Shown: positions 36,499 through 49,004, numbered from the stretch's first letter. The stretch: DNA of 64,000 bases from Caprella mutica (GCA_947561585.1 CANNZV010000522.1:1-64000); one strand, 5' to 3'. Program-made: numbers and translations. Notes: generated by a model from the sequence alone, not told the origin.

Positions 36499-36786
36499 AC
36501 TTAGCTACTATTTTTGTTTTTGAAATACTTATTTTCAAAAAAAAAAATCTTCAACGCTTTAAATTTCACGGATCAAACTTGTGTAACTGTTGATATTTAT
36601 TGCTTGTATACTGCCTTCTTAAATGATTGATCTGTGTTACCTGTTGCCTGAATAAATATTCCTATTATCAAGTAAACATTTCTTTCACAATAAAAAGATC
36701 AGTAATTTCTCTTAATATCACGTTATCTTTACACATAGTTTCTATCTCGTCACTGAATTTAAATGATTATGAATCCAGTTCGTTCA
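36499..36786. other. AT-rich DNA between retroelement tail and LTR
   Basis: No gene. If the LTR at 36805-37158 is read on the reverse strand, this stretch would be the start of its internal leader, with the PHD-RT-REL element inserted into it. Confidence 0.4.
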
Positions 36787-37158
36787 GACCCTCTGGCCAC
36801 CAAATGTAATCTCTGGGTTTACTTTACTCAAGTCATTATGTGTATCTTATATTCACCGACTTCATAAGTCTACAAATATCATAATCTTAGTTAAAGGATG
36901 TAATATAATAAAACCACTATCTGATAACTCTAAAAGATTGTACTTCTACACAATTAACTACACAGTTTCGTTATGGGAACAACACAGCGTTTATAACTGT
37001 TGACTATCTAACAACTGTGTATGACGGGGACTACCGGATAGCTATAATTAGAAGATGTTTTCTGAGCGGTGGCTACCTCAGAACTAACTCGTTCATTCTA
37101 CAAAGCTTACATTTGTAGTGACATACTAATGACGTACTAAATATATCAAATCGTTACA
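36787..37158 (-). repeat. Putative solo-type LTR with primer-site-like sequence
   Basis: Read on the reverse strand, 37158 to 36805 starts TGTAACGATTTG and ends GAGATTACA, a 354-bp block with TGTAA...TTACA ends as expected for an LTR. It is immediately followed by TTTGGTGGCCAGAGGGTC (36804-36787), which resembles a tRNA-complementary primer-binding site. No second LTR was found in the window, and no gag or pol lies next to it. A gypsy- or BEL-type element is plausible but unproven. Confidence 0.5.
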
Positions 37159-39715
37159 TCACAATTCTTCATTTTTTAAAGTAACACATTCAAAGAGGCA
37201 TGAGAAATGAAATCCTAAGTTACAGTAATACATTATTCCGAATTCTTGAAGTTATTCATTGTAATTCATTTAATGTATGTATAGTAGATAAGTCAAGCTA
37301 TACAAGAATAATGAATTATTATATCATTAATAAATGAATTCTTTATATATAATGAACAAATAATCACTGCTACTAATCTATTGCACTAAGCAACAATCTT
37401 GGTTAGGTGTTACATATTCAGTTATTCGTCAAAGTTAGTTGATCAAATAATGCAATAGGAAGATAAAGTTAGTGAAAGTTGAATTGACAGAAGCAAAGCT
37501 AGTGTCTCTAAATTGTTCACAGAGGCATGGTAATGGATTTAGACTATGAAAAGGTCACGCAATGATTAAATTTTAGTTCAAATCATATTTTGATTTAGCG
37601 AACCCAATAGAAAATTAGTGATTATAATTGCATAGATTATAATTTCATTAAAAGAATATAGTATATGTTGTAAATTATATTGCATTGATTATACTCGTTT
37701 AATTAAGTATTATATTATTATAATTTCAACAATGGCGTAAATATATTTAATTATTATGAATTCCAACATGTTCGAATTGAGCTAATGGAAGAAAAAATCT
37801 ATTTCTGGTGCTATTTTTTTCATTTAAAATTTTATAAAATCTCCAAAGTCATATCCAAAATGTTCAGTATTCACAAATGAATTGCATTTCGATATAAAAT
37901 CTTTGTCAAAGTAATTGGCATGTAAAAATATTATGAATCTACCTCTCAGAAAAGCCTTTGATAAATATTTCCTACGAGCAAAATTGAGTCAGAATCAGAG
38001 ATGAACAAAAAAAAATATATGAGAGTCTCAGATCTCCATTAAACATCCCATATTATGGTTGGTAAGACGACTATTCAACAGATGAGCCTTAGGTTGATTA
38101 TTCTTATTAACCAAATTCACAACAAACGGAATATTCATGAGACAAACAATTGAGACAGTGGTGAAACAAGTGTTGACGCATTTTGAATTTAAGATTACAA
38201 GTAATAAGAATAGAAGTTACTGCAGGGGTGTTATTATTGAACGTTATTTTCAAATAAATATTTACAGGAAAACGGTATTTTCCTTTACCTTAATTCAAAA
38301 TTAAATTCGATGATACAAAATTAATTTTGTTCATAAAACTATATTAGTACATTACACACCAATCATTTCACTTTGTTTAATAGAGAAAACCTGATTGTGC
38401 ATCGCGGTCTGTTTTTTATGACAATGTAATTTTACATGAAATATCTACTTTACATTATTGATAGCATATTACTTCCAGTTATAATATAGATGTTTCTCAC
38501 TTAAATAAATACCAAGTAAATTAATAAGAGTCTGAATATATAGTTCAAACAAAAGTAGTCGAAATAGCACAAAAAAAAGTAATTTAAAAAAATCTTAAAT
38601 GTAGTCTTATATTCACAGAAAATAGTTCGTCCTGAACTATTTATTCTCTTTCCTCTGAACCACAATCTAGAAACTTAGGTATATATTATTACAGAGTAAC
38701 CATACTATTTTGATATTTCAAATTTGTTTGTAAATAGTTAATGTGTGATTAATATTCGTAGCACTTACGCAACATTCAAGGCGGCTGTGCAAGTAATTTT
38801 TATCGTTTGCCAATTTATTTTCATTTTAATATAAAAAACACTATAGAGAAAACCAAAAACAATGACAAAATCCAAGTCAATTCCAAATGCGAAAATACAG
38901 TATATCAAAAAATCTCAATAATTTGAGATTTGATACTTTAACAATAATTAATTCCTAGTACAATAAAAAATTCAATTTACTATTAAACAATTACACATTA
39001 TTACAATGAATGATTAAGTTCTACTATATTTCTCTGCTGTCAAGCTTAACCTTTTGTAGCACATTTTTTTAAAACTTTTGAGATGTTTCTTTCAGTTCAA
39101 ATAAATCTTAATAATTATGTAGGTGAAATATTACAATAATTAAGATATGAGATATATAGTATGATATTATAAATGTATCATGCAGGTATAATTAAACCAT
39201 ATGATATTCTGATAAGACACGTTATCATTACTTTCATGTATATTAACTAAATTACGTGCAATCAAGAGAGCGCAAACCTTCGCCGCCACTCATAAATGAC
39301 CTTGACCATCCAACATTCTTGAGATATGAATGATCTTAACCTCACACAGAGAGAAATGCATAACCTTATTTTGCTGATTTGACCGAATCTGATTTACACA
39401 TACAGATTTTCTGATTTATCATTATGTGCCACATTTCCATTTCAGTTGCTGCATTAGGTAATTGTCTGATTTAACGCTTGCTATTTCATCACTATGCAGC
39501 TAAATGTTTGAGCTCTGCATTGAGATTTATGGTTAATCAGATAAAAATTTCTTCTGAATAAATACTAATCAGTAATCAGATCTGTTTACTGGGTGACACC
39601 ATTACTGTTTCAGATGTCATGGTGTGTATACATGCTTAAAAATTATTACTGTGATAAATACTTATATAGCCTAATAGGTCTAGACGAAGTGAATTTAACT
39701 AGCTGATAAGTAGGT
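37159..39715. other. AT-rich DNA, no gene seen
   Basis: About 2.5 kb without a supported gene, RNA gene or clear repeat. Around 39330-39600 TCTGATTT and ATCAGAT words are frequent; a similar vocabulary (ATCTGCAT, AATCAGAT) appears at 60850-61060, perhaps two diverged copies of an unidentified repeat. Confidence 0.45.
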
Positions 39716-39717
39716 TA

Positions 39718-39947
39718 AGGTAGGGTCAAGCAGGTAAATAGCGGCACACTAACTCTAACAACAGAAACATCATTGCTTCAAAACATACGTTAAAAATTTA
39801 TATTGATAAATTATAGCTTGCACTACGCTTCTTTTGATAGCTATGCAACATTTCAATTTAATTTTGGTTTACAATGTTTTAGAGACTCATTTGAGAGGGC
39901 CGCAATTAAAAATTAAAGAGCCGCAATTTACCTATGTGACCCTACCT
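39718..39947. mobile_element. 230-bp MITE, TA target duplication, AGGTAGGGTCA ends
   Basis: Left end AGGTAGGGTCA and right end TGACCCTACCT are perfect 11-bp inverted repeats flanked by TA (39716-39717, 39948-39949). Further inward AGGTAAAT and CGGC are also inverted. Non-coding. The TA duplication suggests mobilisation by a Tc1/mariner-type transposase. Confidence 0.85.
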
Positions 39948-39949
39948 TA

Positions 39950-41226
39950 CTAGCAGTTATAATATACTTTTAGGTACCTAGGTTGTATTTATCATTGAAT
40001 TGTGAGCACTGAGTCATACTAACAAAGAAATCAGAGAGACATATAAATTTGACAACTTCTAAAACCTAAGTTCTATTTAACTCGAGGTGATTTTAAATTT
40101 TCTATAATCAATACCTACCAATAATTATTTGACTGTAGAATTTGAAATTTACCAAACTATCTACCTAGGTACCTAACTTTTCTGCAGAATGGGTAACGAA
40201 CAATTTTCTGCAAAAATTCTGAAACAAATCTGACTCTTTCTGAAACCTAGGCTAGACACATTAGTTAACTAGAAGCTCAGAAATTTGAGAATCTCAGAGA
40301 CATTTATGATAAATTTTGAAATTTATCTACTTACATATACCTATTTCAAAAAACTACAACTACTAGGTACCTTATTGGCTAATTAGAGAGAGTGAATCTT
40401 TCTTGAAATTCCATTAAGTAGTATGCAGAACCAGAATGGGTATTTTATCATTCCTAAACAAATATTTCCCTTCAATTTCCAAACACAGATTATGAAAATA
40501 TACTGATTTTATGAGACAAACTTAAGCCTTCTATATAAGTATGTGTGGGAATGCTAGCCTATTAATAAATTGGCAAGGAATTTGAACTCCTCAGTCCTGG
40601 AGAGAAAGGAAAAATTATTAAAAATAATAAATTGGTGTTTTTTTCATAATTTTGTTGTTGTTGCTATTAGATACAAAACGTTAAATTTTGGAGACTGGTG
40701 AGTATCAATTTTTGAGAGTCCTGTCCTGTATATTTAGGTGGGATTTTTTTACACAATTTTACTTCAAAATTTAGCCAACTGTAACTATACCTGCTGCCGG
40801 CCCTGCTGCGTACTCGCTAGTCAGTCTGCAGAATGTGGGATGTCACATCACAAAATAGTGTTCTGCAATAAAGCGATGGTCACAGTTTAATTACAGGACT
40901 TATTACTTAAATCTAGGCATTTCCATAATAGTCCCTTCGTACTAGTATGGAATGAAAGAAACTAAACATACGTTCATAATTTCATTAAAATATAAAATAG
41001 CACATGATTTAGAAAGGGATTTATATAATTAAACATAAATTAATTCCTAAGTAACTTTTTTAAAGGCTCAATCTATAAGCTGTCGGTAATTTTCAATAGA
41101 TATTTCTTGTTTATTCCATAGCGCTATAGTTGTACTTTTCAATTGCAAAGTTTTCAATTTTAGTTACGAAAGGCTCACAGGTTTATTTACTATAACCTCC
41201 TCATTTTCCTCTTCCATCTGTTAATG
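39950..41226. other. AT-rich DNA, no gene seen
   Basis: No gene supported. Several TACCTAGGTACC-type words occur between 39970 and 40370. The last nine bases (41218-41226, CTGTTAATG) are the left target duplication of the adjacent foldback element. Confidence 0.5.
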
Positions 41227-42133
41227 GGTTCTAGGTCAATTCGCCGAAAACACATTCGCCGCACGACACATTCGCCAAACGACACATTCACCGAAAATAT
41301 GATTTTTTTAGCAGACTAAGGTTTACTACAAAAATTAAAGTTTATTGAAATTCCTGATTATTAAAATTGATCAATTTTTTTAGTAACTATATTAAACGGT
41401 AATTAATTGTCTGATTTTAATGCCATATAAATAAAAGTTTCTAAATAAATTAAATAGTATTTATTAAATAATAAATATTTAATCCATTTATTCTAACATA
41501 AACTTTTCTGTTTTCTAAAAAGAATTGCTGAACAAAGTAGTTTTTGACTTCACTTTTGTACTCAAATACATTTCTCCTTATTGTCAATATTAAAAAAAAG
41601 GAATATTCATATGAATATTCTTAAAACCTAGAAATAAATCTGTACCTTCAATAGTTGTTGAAATATACGAATTTAAACTTGGTACACTTTTTTGTGGGTC
41701 ACCATGTATAGTGACTCACAGTAGCAGACTGATTCTACAATGTATATAAAAGGATTAAAATAAAGTGAGACTAACACAAAAAAATCCTTTTCTTTTTTTA
41801 ATTGATAATTGAACACAGAAAATAGGATTTACATAGAATTAATAAACTGACACAAATAATGCAGCAAATTAATTAAGTTAATTAACGTAAATACCATAAA
41901 GTTAAACCAATAATTATGTAGAATATTCTAAATAATTTATACACATATGTAAATTCATCTATGTAGTATCATCTGAACATAGATAAATTTATTTACCTTT
42001 TTTAATATTCAATTGTTTTCGGCGAAAGTATCGTTCGGTAAATATGTCGTGCGGCGAATGTGTTTTCGGCGAATGTGTTTCAGCGAAAGTGTTTTCGGCG
42101 AATGTGTTTTCGGCGAATGGACCATCGGTCACC
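41227..42133. mobile_element. 907-bp foldback element, tandem-repeat arms, 9-bp target duplication (MULE-like)
   Basis: Inverted arms are built of short tandem units (ATTCGCCGAAAACAC, GCACGACA). Left arm 41240-41300; right arm about 42015-42120. The distal parts match closely, both reading ATTCGCCGAAAACACATTCG then CCGCACGACA on the inward strand. The right arm has extra internal units, so arm length varies by unit copy number. CTGTTAATG flanks both ends (41218-41226 and 42134-42142), a perfect 9-bp duplication as made by Mutator-like transposases. Both extreme ends begin GGT. The interior is AT-rich and non-coding, so the element is non-autonomous. The forward frame at 42013-42234 is only a translation of the arm. 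A relic of the same arm is at 14570-14610. Confidence 0.88.
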
Positions 42134-42282
42134 CTGTTAATGCAGTCAGCAGTGCTTTCGTCTCGTTATTATTGTCCACTATACAATCGATTGGAGATAG
42201 CGTAGAGTCTTTGTTATTTGGTTCTTTACTTTAACCTGGAGAAAAGTAATTCAATCAAGAAATAAATTTTGTCATTAATCTC

Positions 42283-42886
42283 AAAGGTCCCCTCCAAGCA
42301 AATTTTTTTATTGTTTGAATCAACGAGGCTAATGTTTCTTATCATTTTACTGCAAACCCCATAAAATTTGATAGCATATTTTTAATTTTATATGCTTTTA
42401 AAGATTTTTATAATGCAAACTCTACAAAACCTGCTTTACTTCCGACTTTCTAATTTTCAGTCTGAAGAAGAAGAATGTACACCATTTGTTTTGATTGTCA
42501 ACTAGGTATTTGGTTTAACAATTCTATTTATTATTCGTTTAAAGGTTCAAATTTGGATAAACTTATTATAGAAACGTTTATATACTATTAGAAACAATTA
42601 ATATCTTAGAAACAATTAATATCTTAAGAGAAGGCCAAAAACGCATTGTTAGCTTACAAAATCTAAATTTGAAATCAAAACAAAGAGTGTACAATCTTCT
42701 TTCTCAGCGTCAGGTTGGAGATTTGCTCGATTGTTGATCACAGAGTATTAAAAAACTTTAAAAGCAAATAATAAAATATATACTGAACCGAATTGTATGC
42801 GGTTTGCGGAATGATTATCGTAAACTTTAGTTCTAAAATATTATGTAATAAACTCATTTTTTTCCCGGAGCCTGGAGAGGACCTTT
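42283..42886. mobile_element. 604-bp MITE candidate with AAAGGTCC ends
   Basis: Left end AAAGGTCCCCTCCAAGC at 42283 and right end, inverted, AAAGGTCCTCTCCAGGC at 42886 (15 of 17 match). Each is followed inward by a T-rich run. No coding capacity is seen, and no clear target duplication was identified, so superfamily is unknown. Confidence 0.65.
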
Positions 42887-43029
42887 AAATCCCTGCATAT
42901 TTTCGACTATGAACTTTTGAAGTGAATTTAGTGGTGTCAGTGCAGTAATAGTTTTAGTGCACGCACTCCAAACTATATAGAACACACAGTGAAATGAAGA
43001 TGATATGTCTCTAGATTTGTAACTTCTTA

Positions 43030-43215
43030 GTAGGGTATGACAATATGCATTTCCAAATATGCAGTATATGCACTGGGAAATATACTGTATATGCAACAGG
43101 TTTTATGCTTTTTGAGAAAACGCATATGCCTTTGAGAAAGAGAATATGCATTTGAGAAAACGCATATGCATGTGGGGAAACGCATATGTTTTGCAGATAA
43201 AACATATGCACTTCA
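43030..43215. repeat. Degenerate tandem repeat around GCATATGC
   Basis: About eight degenerate units centred on CGCATATGC or AATATGCA, with GAGAAAACGCATATGCAT repeated best at 43115-43185. Frames on the reverse strand here (42854-43250) are repeat translations, not genes. Confidence 0.65.
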
Positions 43216-43620
43216 AGCTGTTTATATATGGTAGGAGGTTGAACAAACACTCTAATTTATAAGATATATACCTTTAGCTGTTTTATTGTTTACTTTTCCT
43301 GATGAAAATGACTTTAAATTTTTTGTTTCGATAATTAGAGAATGTGATTATTGATTAACAATACGGCTGTATTAAGCTAAGAGTAACAGCTACAGTAATA
43401 TAAATAAAGAGTAGGATAATAATAGTAATAGATTATAGACACAGGTAGTCAGTAAATACCTAGTTTCTGTTCTTGAAGAACTGGAAGCCATGAAAATTCA
43501 CTTCACTAATATAGTATCCTATAGTGCCAACTGCCAACAATATAATATGTCGTTCCCGGAAACAATTGAATTTTTTATAATATTTGACATTTCAAATTTG
43601 GAACATTACTACATATTAAA
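43216..43620. other. AT-rich DNA, no gene seen
   Basis: Flank between the GCATATGC repeat and the copia LTR. The small frame at 43490-43693 runs into the LTR and is not supported. Confidence 0.5.
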
Positions 43621-43812
43621 TGTTAAAATAGCATTTATATATTTTATGAATATTAATTTAATTTATTTTGCGTTAAGTGGATACGATAGTTAAGGATATT
43701 AGAGCACCTTTTCTCCTAAATTTTACATTCGTTTTGTTCAAATGAATACTTCAACAGTCTCTCAAGATTTATCCTCAACTTCAAGCTAGTAGTACACTGC
43801 ATAATTCTAACA
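43621..43812 (+). repeat. Ty1/copia LTR (5' LTR of the gag relic)
   Basis: A 192-bp block from TGTTAAAATAGC to ATTCTAACA, with TGTTA...TAACA ends, immediately before the primer site at 43813. Its last 113 bp (43700-43812) recur almost unchanged at 52176-52288. The start at 43621 is chosen from the TGTTA terminus and is less certain than the end. Confidence 0.75.
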
Positions 43813-43826
43813 GGTTATGGGCCCAG
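43813..43826 (+). promoter_or_regulatory. Copia-type primer-binding site
   Basis: GGTTATGGGCCCAG follows the LTR directly. It is the same kind of primer site as in Drosophila copia, which is primed by an internal fragment of initiator-methionine tRNA. This fixes the LTR end and the element's direction. Confidence 0.88.
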
Positions 43827-44037
43827 GACAGAAGTAAGAACTCGTAAAAAACTCAAGAAAATTTTGAAAGGGATATATTTCGACTTGTTATACTTCACTG
43901 TGGATATAAAGAAAATTCATCGGAGATACAGGAAGAGAAATTATAAGAGTACCTTCAAACTACATTTCAGAGTAAAGACTTGTTCAACTTGCTACTAAGT
44001 AAGAAGAAAGATAAGAGAAGAAAGATTTATTGAAAAG

Positions 44038-44850
44038 ATGTCAAGTCACGATAGAAGTTTCTCAGTTATTCCACTAAAAGGAAGAGAAAACTATCAAATA
44101 TGGAAGGTGCAAGCTAAAATGGCACTCATCCGTGATGGATTATGGTCCATTGTTAACGAAACAGAAAACATGCCAAATGAATCTGAAACGGAAAGATTAA
44201 ATAAGTTTTGTTTAAGAAGTGACAGAGCTCTAGCAACGATTGTTTTAACCATTGATCCAGATTTAATATATCTAATAGGAAATGCAGAAAATCCTCTTGA
44301 TGTTTGGAAGGTATTAGAAACAACATTTCAAAAGAAATCTGTTGCAAATAAATTTTCATTAAGAAAAAAATTAATAAACACGAAGATGACTGATAAGATG
44401 AATCTGCAAAATCATGTGAAATTTTTCTCTCTCTGAAACTTATAGTAATCTTGCTGCGATTGGTGAATCCCTTGAAAATGATGACAAAGTGTTTTATTTA
44501 CTTTGTTCTTTACCTGATAGTTATGACATGGTTGTAACTACTATAGAAAATATTGATACTCTTCCCGACTTTCAAACTGTAGTTCAAAAACTATTAGAAC
44601 AAGAAAATAAAATGAAAGAGAGGCAGTCAGAGAAGGAGATTACACAAGCACTCTATGTTAAGAAACAACCAAAGATCGTGAAGAAATGCAATCATTGTCA
44701 CAAGACAGGACATATTTTCAAAGATTGTTGAATTCTTCACCCAGAATTGAAGAAAAATAACGTACAATTTAAAAGCAAAGGTGAAAAATTGAATCAAGTG
44801 ATGTCTAAACCAGATTTCAAAAATCCAGTCTGTATTTGGTGCACAGAACT
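44038..44850 (+). pseudogene. Ty1/copia gag (broken)
   Basis: A copia-family gag, the capsid/nucleocapsid protein of the element. The first frame (from ATG 44038, 132 codons) has the usual opening with LKGRENYQIWKVQAKMAL and ENPLDVWKVLETTFQKKS. A frameshift near 44430 moves the reading to a second frame (continuing to 44731) with YLLCSLPDSYDMVVTTIE, a typical copia gag stretch, and a CCHC zinc knuckle CNHCHKTGHIFKDC for RNA binding. A stop follows at 44729-44731, after which weak gag-like sequence continues to about 44850. At 44824 the right part is cut by an inverted-repeat element. Protease, integrase and RT are absent. About 225 bp of leader separate it from the primer site. Confidence 0.9.
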
Positions 44851-47198
44851 CCTCTGACTTTTTCAAAAATCTGAGAAATAGCTGCCAACATTTTTCATCA
44901 ATTGGTGACTGGTCTAGTCCTCCAACATTTTTCCAGTTTCCCCTTCAAAAATTAATGATAATATACTTAAATAGAGGAATTAATAGTTAAATATCCTTCG
45001 ATATTGCAGGAATTTTTTTATTAGAGAAATTGAATATCTGTCGTCATATCATTGGAATTTATCATCAAATACAATTTGGTGTATTTGGTGCACAAAATCC
45101 CACTGACTTTTTCAAAAAGGTTAAAAAATTCACTAGGAATTTGCAATAATTTTAATTTGGCTGATCTAACCTAAATCCAGTCTATATTTTATGGTAAATT
45201 TCATCGATATGTCAGTAGAATTCCAGACTGGCGACTGCAGGAACTGATAAACTGTTCTCCAAGAAATCTTCTATATTATAATATTTAGACTTTTTCTCAG
45301 TAGAAATGTAAAATACATGTAAATATAGGAGGAAATTAGGAATTGTTCGCATAGAAAATGTTAAAAATATCCCATATTCTGCAGACTGGGGTCATCGTCA
45401 CTAGAATTTAGCCCCTTTTGAAAATAATATTCTGGCAAAGTCGCCCGGCCAAGTAAAATAGCATCTCTCATAAACTCGCCATTTGTCTCTCCAGCTCTCT
45501 CCAAAATTCAACAAATTCTCTCCAAAATGATAAATTTTTCATAAATTCTCTCCAAAATAACATTGTAGTCCATGTTTCAAGGTGTGGCAGGAAAGTCGCA
45601 AGTTTAGTGAGAAAATGGAACAAGGTCGCCACATTTAAGATAATTTAAAGAAGTTTGACTCTCTACTAAAGATTTTACACTTGGAAACATCATTGTGCAG
45701 TTTATGCTCTTAGTCTGATGCATGTGCATCTCTTGAGACTGTTTTGGGAGTGATTTAATCGTTATTTACATATTTTTCAACTCATTTAAACCCTCAAAAG
45801 TTGCCAATATACTGGCAAGTGGCGACTTTGTCCATACTTTAAAACATGTATTGTAGCATAGGAGAAAAATAGATAAAACTCGCCATTTGCAATTGAAGGG
45901 CTCAAAATAACTGTCACAAAATCGCCATTAAAATGGCGAGTTTGGACATGCTTCATTTTATTAGCTACTTGGAAAGTTGGTAGATCTCTATAATTATTAT
46001 TTAACTTCTATTCTAATTGGTATCATGGATACCAATTGAAATAAAAGTTGAATAATGATTATTATATAAAGATTTTTACGTGTTTGAAAATATGGAATCG
46101 TGCGATAACACGGAACTTACCCTAATAACTATTTATTCCTATGTTAGAATGTTAGGTACCTACTGGAAATTTATGTTGGATTTTTTCAGTTTTTTTAAAA
46201 GTCAGTGTCTCAGTGAGACTTTGTGAACCAAATACAGATCAGGATTCGGGATCAACCAACATTTTCTTTATTAATCCACCAACAATTAATGGTATCATTA
46301 TATCATAGGAATAAACTAATTTGTATTTGGTGCACAAAATCCCACTGACTTTTTCAAAAAAGCTGAAAAAATCCACCATAAATTTCCAGTAATTTGGCTG
46401 ATTCACCAACATTTTCACAATTTATCCATCAAAAATTAATGGTACTAACATAGGAATAAATAGCTAAAAATCCACCGACTTTGTCAGAATATTATTTTTA
46501 AAGGGGAAAAAATTCCACCGAAATACAGACTGGGGAATATTCGGAATAAATAGGCATAGCTAAAAATCCACCACCATGGGTCTGGGACCTTGGCTAGAAT
46601 ATTATTATCAGACACAGAGGGGAAAAATTCTGAAAAAATACATTCTGACCTAAATTCTAGGAATAATTAGTAGAGTTCATCGCCAAGTCCCGGTCTGTAT
46701 TTGGTGCAAAAAATTCCACTAACTTTTTACAGAAAGCACCTATTTTACGGTGGAATTTACCACGAAATACAGACTGGGCCAAGCCCAAATACAGACCGAG
46801 TTTTCATCTAGCCTATCAAATTTAATTCAGAGTTCAGATTGGCGATTGCCAAATACAGACTGAGTAATGGAAAAATTATGAATTTATAAGAGTATGGAAG
46901 CAAGACCCAGATTGTATTCGGTGGTAAATTTCAAAGATATCTCGAGAGATAGCTTCAATTTCTCTAATAAAAAAATTCCTGCAATGACGGAGGATATTTA
47001 GCTAGGTAGGTAGATATTAGGTAATTCATATAGCATACCTAGGTATTACCATTAATTTTTGGAGGAGAAACTGGAAAAATGTTGAAGGACTAGGTACCTA
47101 GACAAATTGATGAAAAATGTTGGCAGCTACCTACCTATCTATTTACTATCAGATTTTTGAAAAAGTCAGAGGAGTTCAGTGCACCAAATACAAACTGG
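44824..47198. mobile_element. 2.4-kb inverted-repeat element with CCAGTCTGTATTTGG ends
   Basis: Left arm about 44824-45080 and right arm about 46908-47198 are inverted copies. Both run inward through TTTGGTGCAC, CTCCTCTGACTTTTTCAAAA, GCTGCCAACATTTTTCATCA and GCAGGAATTTTTTTATTAGA. The right arm carries extra TAGGTAGGTA words. The element sits at the end of the copia gag relic. The interior is non-coding but repeats the terminal motif many times in both directions (about 45177, 45380, 46225, 46525, 46700, 46765, 46790, 46850). Those copies are usually followed by the same CCCACTGACTTTTTCAAAA word, so the interior looks like stacked copies of the element's own end. No clear target duplication was found. 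Superfamily unknown. Confidence 0.75.
45985..46125 (+). repeat. Dispersed repeat with internal palindrome, copy 2
   Basis: Second copy of the repeat at 23140-23275, direct orientation, inside the 2.4-kb inverted-repeat element. Carries AATTGGTATC, a short spacer and GATACCAATT, able to form a 10-bp hairpin, and ends ACTTACCCTAA. Confidence 0.75.
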
Positions 47199-48793
47199 AG
47201 CAAGACACATACACACATTTAGCTAGTACACTGAATAGGTTACAGGTATGATGATGATGGTATGTACCTATCACCGTATCATGACTGCTTATTTATCTGG
47301 TTGATCATAAAAATTTGAGGAACACCTCTTTGAAAGGTGTTCATTCAATGAGTGCACATCAACATTATTTTCAGTGTTGTTTTCATAAAATTTTCACTTT
47401 GTTCAATGACAGGGTTACCTATTGTCTTGGGAGTCCGAGAAGAGAGGAAGAGCATTTTCACTTAAAAGTTCACTTGCAAAGCCACTACAAGATTTTTTTA
47501 TTTTATAATAGTTCCTAAGAGACATAATTGCTTTTTAAATATTTTTTCTAGGTTTTAACACAAGAAGTTTTGTAGCAGATGAAGTAACACAGATCGAAAT
47601 GATTCACATTGATCTCGGCTGAAAACTGAACGCTATTTCGAAAAGCGCGAAAACGGTTATAAAGCAGTGTTGCCATTCCACTGTTTATAGCATAAGAAAT
47701 GTCGCAATCTACAGTTGAATAATAATTTTCTAATGACAGAGAGAAAACAAAAGAATAATATCTACGTATATTAAAAATAAATATAGTTTATATTCATTTG
47801 GATTTATAATTGTTATTTATTCTACATGTTTCACCCTATTTTTTCCGAAAACTAACACTGACTGTAAATTGCAGGAATTCGGATAGGTTAGCAGTGTTGC
47901 AGCTTCATTGTTTTTAAACAAAGAAATGACGCAATATCACTTTTTGAATAATTGTATAACAAAACAGGTACCTAAAGAAATAAAAAAAGATGTATACGTT
48001 AATTATCTAGTTGTTATTTATTAACTATTATTTTTAAATATTATATGATAATTTAGTTTCAGCTATTATATTTCAATTAATTTCGCCCAAATTTTGACCA
48101 TTTTAATATAGTAAATATCTCAAACTGTTGAAACTAAGATCTTCCAAATCACAATTTTACAAGTTAAATTTGACTCAATTGTTAAATTGGTATAATTACT
48201 TTACTTATATAGAGTATCTAATAGAAGTATTGTGTTACATGGAAGTATCGTATAATTTAACAGTATTTTAGTTACATCAAAAGAGGTTTAGAATATAATT
48301 AGAATAGATAAGACAAGACGTATTCAGAATGACATTGTCCAATACATGTCCGATTAGAAGAACTGAACATGTTCAGAACATTGCTGAGTTGAATAATTAT
48401 GAATAATTAATTGTATGTTTGATATAAAGATAAAGTAGTTTTATTTAGAAGTGTATATCATTCTTTTTTATTGACTTACAATAATTGTTGAATTTCGTAA
48501 AACATTTTTTTAAATAACATAACAGCACCTTGAACGCGACTTACGTGAGTTCAAGTTGAAAATTGTAGGGGAATACCCACGCAGCTTATTAATCATCTTT
48601 CTATACAATTGAATGTACCCATGGATTAGACGTTCATAATAGATATTATTCACATTAGTAATTGTAAAATGATAAATATGCAATCATTTCGCATCATACT
48701 TGTTAAATAAAACATGTATGTCTTAATTAAGAGTAATTCATTCGCGCCATTTTTCAACCTAAGTTCAATTCACAGTTATAAATGAGAACAGTA
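47199..48793. other. AT-rich DNA with a diverged local duplication
   Basis: No gene supported; the frame at 47315-47518 shows no domain. Two diverged copies of a 65-bp block (AGCAGTGTTGC, then AAGAAATG, CGCAAT, TTGAATAAT) lie at about 47668-47735 and 47889-47960, roughly 221 bp apart. Confidence 0.5.
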
Positions 48794-48994
48794 CAGGGTA
48801 GGATGAGTTCCAAGTTGTCGATTAGTTCCAAATTTTCGACCAAAAATTTAAAGCAGAATTATTATATTTTGAATTATAATTTGTAAAAATATTACATGTA
48901 TCATTCAAATTTGATCTAGCTAATAAGAGAATAATCATATTTTGAAGTTTTGGTGGAAAATGTGGAACTGGTCGGTAATTCGGAGATTACCCTG
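48794..48994. mobile_element. 201-bp MITE candidate, TA flanks, CAGGGTA ends
   Basis: CAGGGTA at 48794 and TACCCTG at 48994 are inverted and flanked by TA (48792-48793, 48995-48996); an AGTTCC word follows inward on both arms. Non-coding. Termini of the CAGGGTA type with TA duplication suit a Tc1/mariner-dependent MITE, but the perfect repeat is only 7 bp. Confidence 0.6.
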
Positions 48995-49004
48995 TAGCTC
49001 GCTA

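Noticed and set aside
42013..42234. Small protein starting MFSAKVSFGKYVVRRM
   Set aside because: It is a translation of the tandem-repeat arm of the foldback element.
43813..43826. tRNA gene
   Set aside because: Only a short segment like a tRNA complement is present, directly after an LTR; it is a primer site and no cloverleaf follows.
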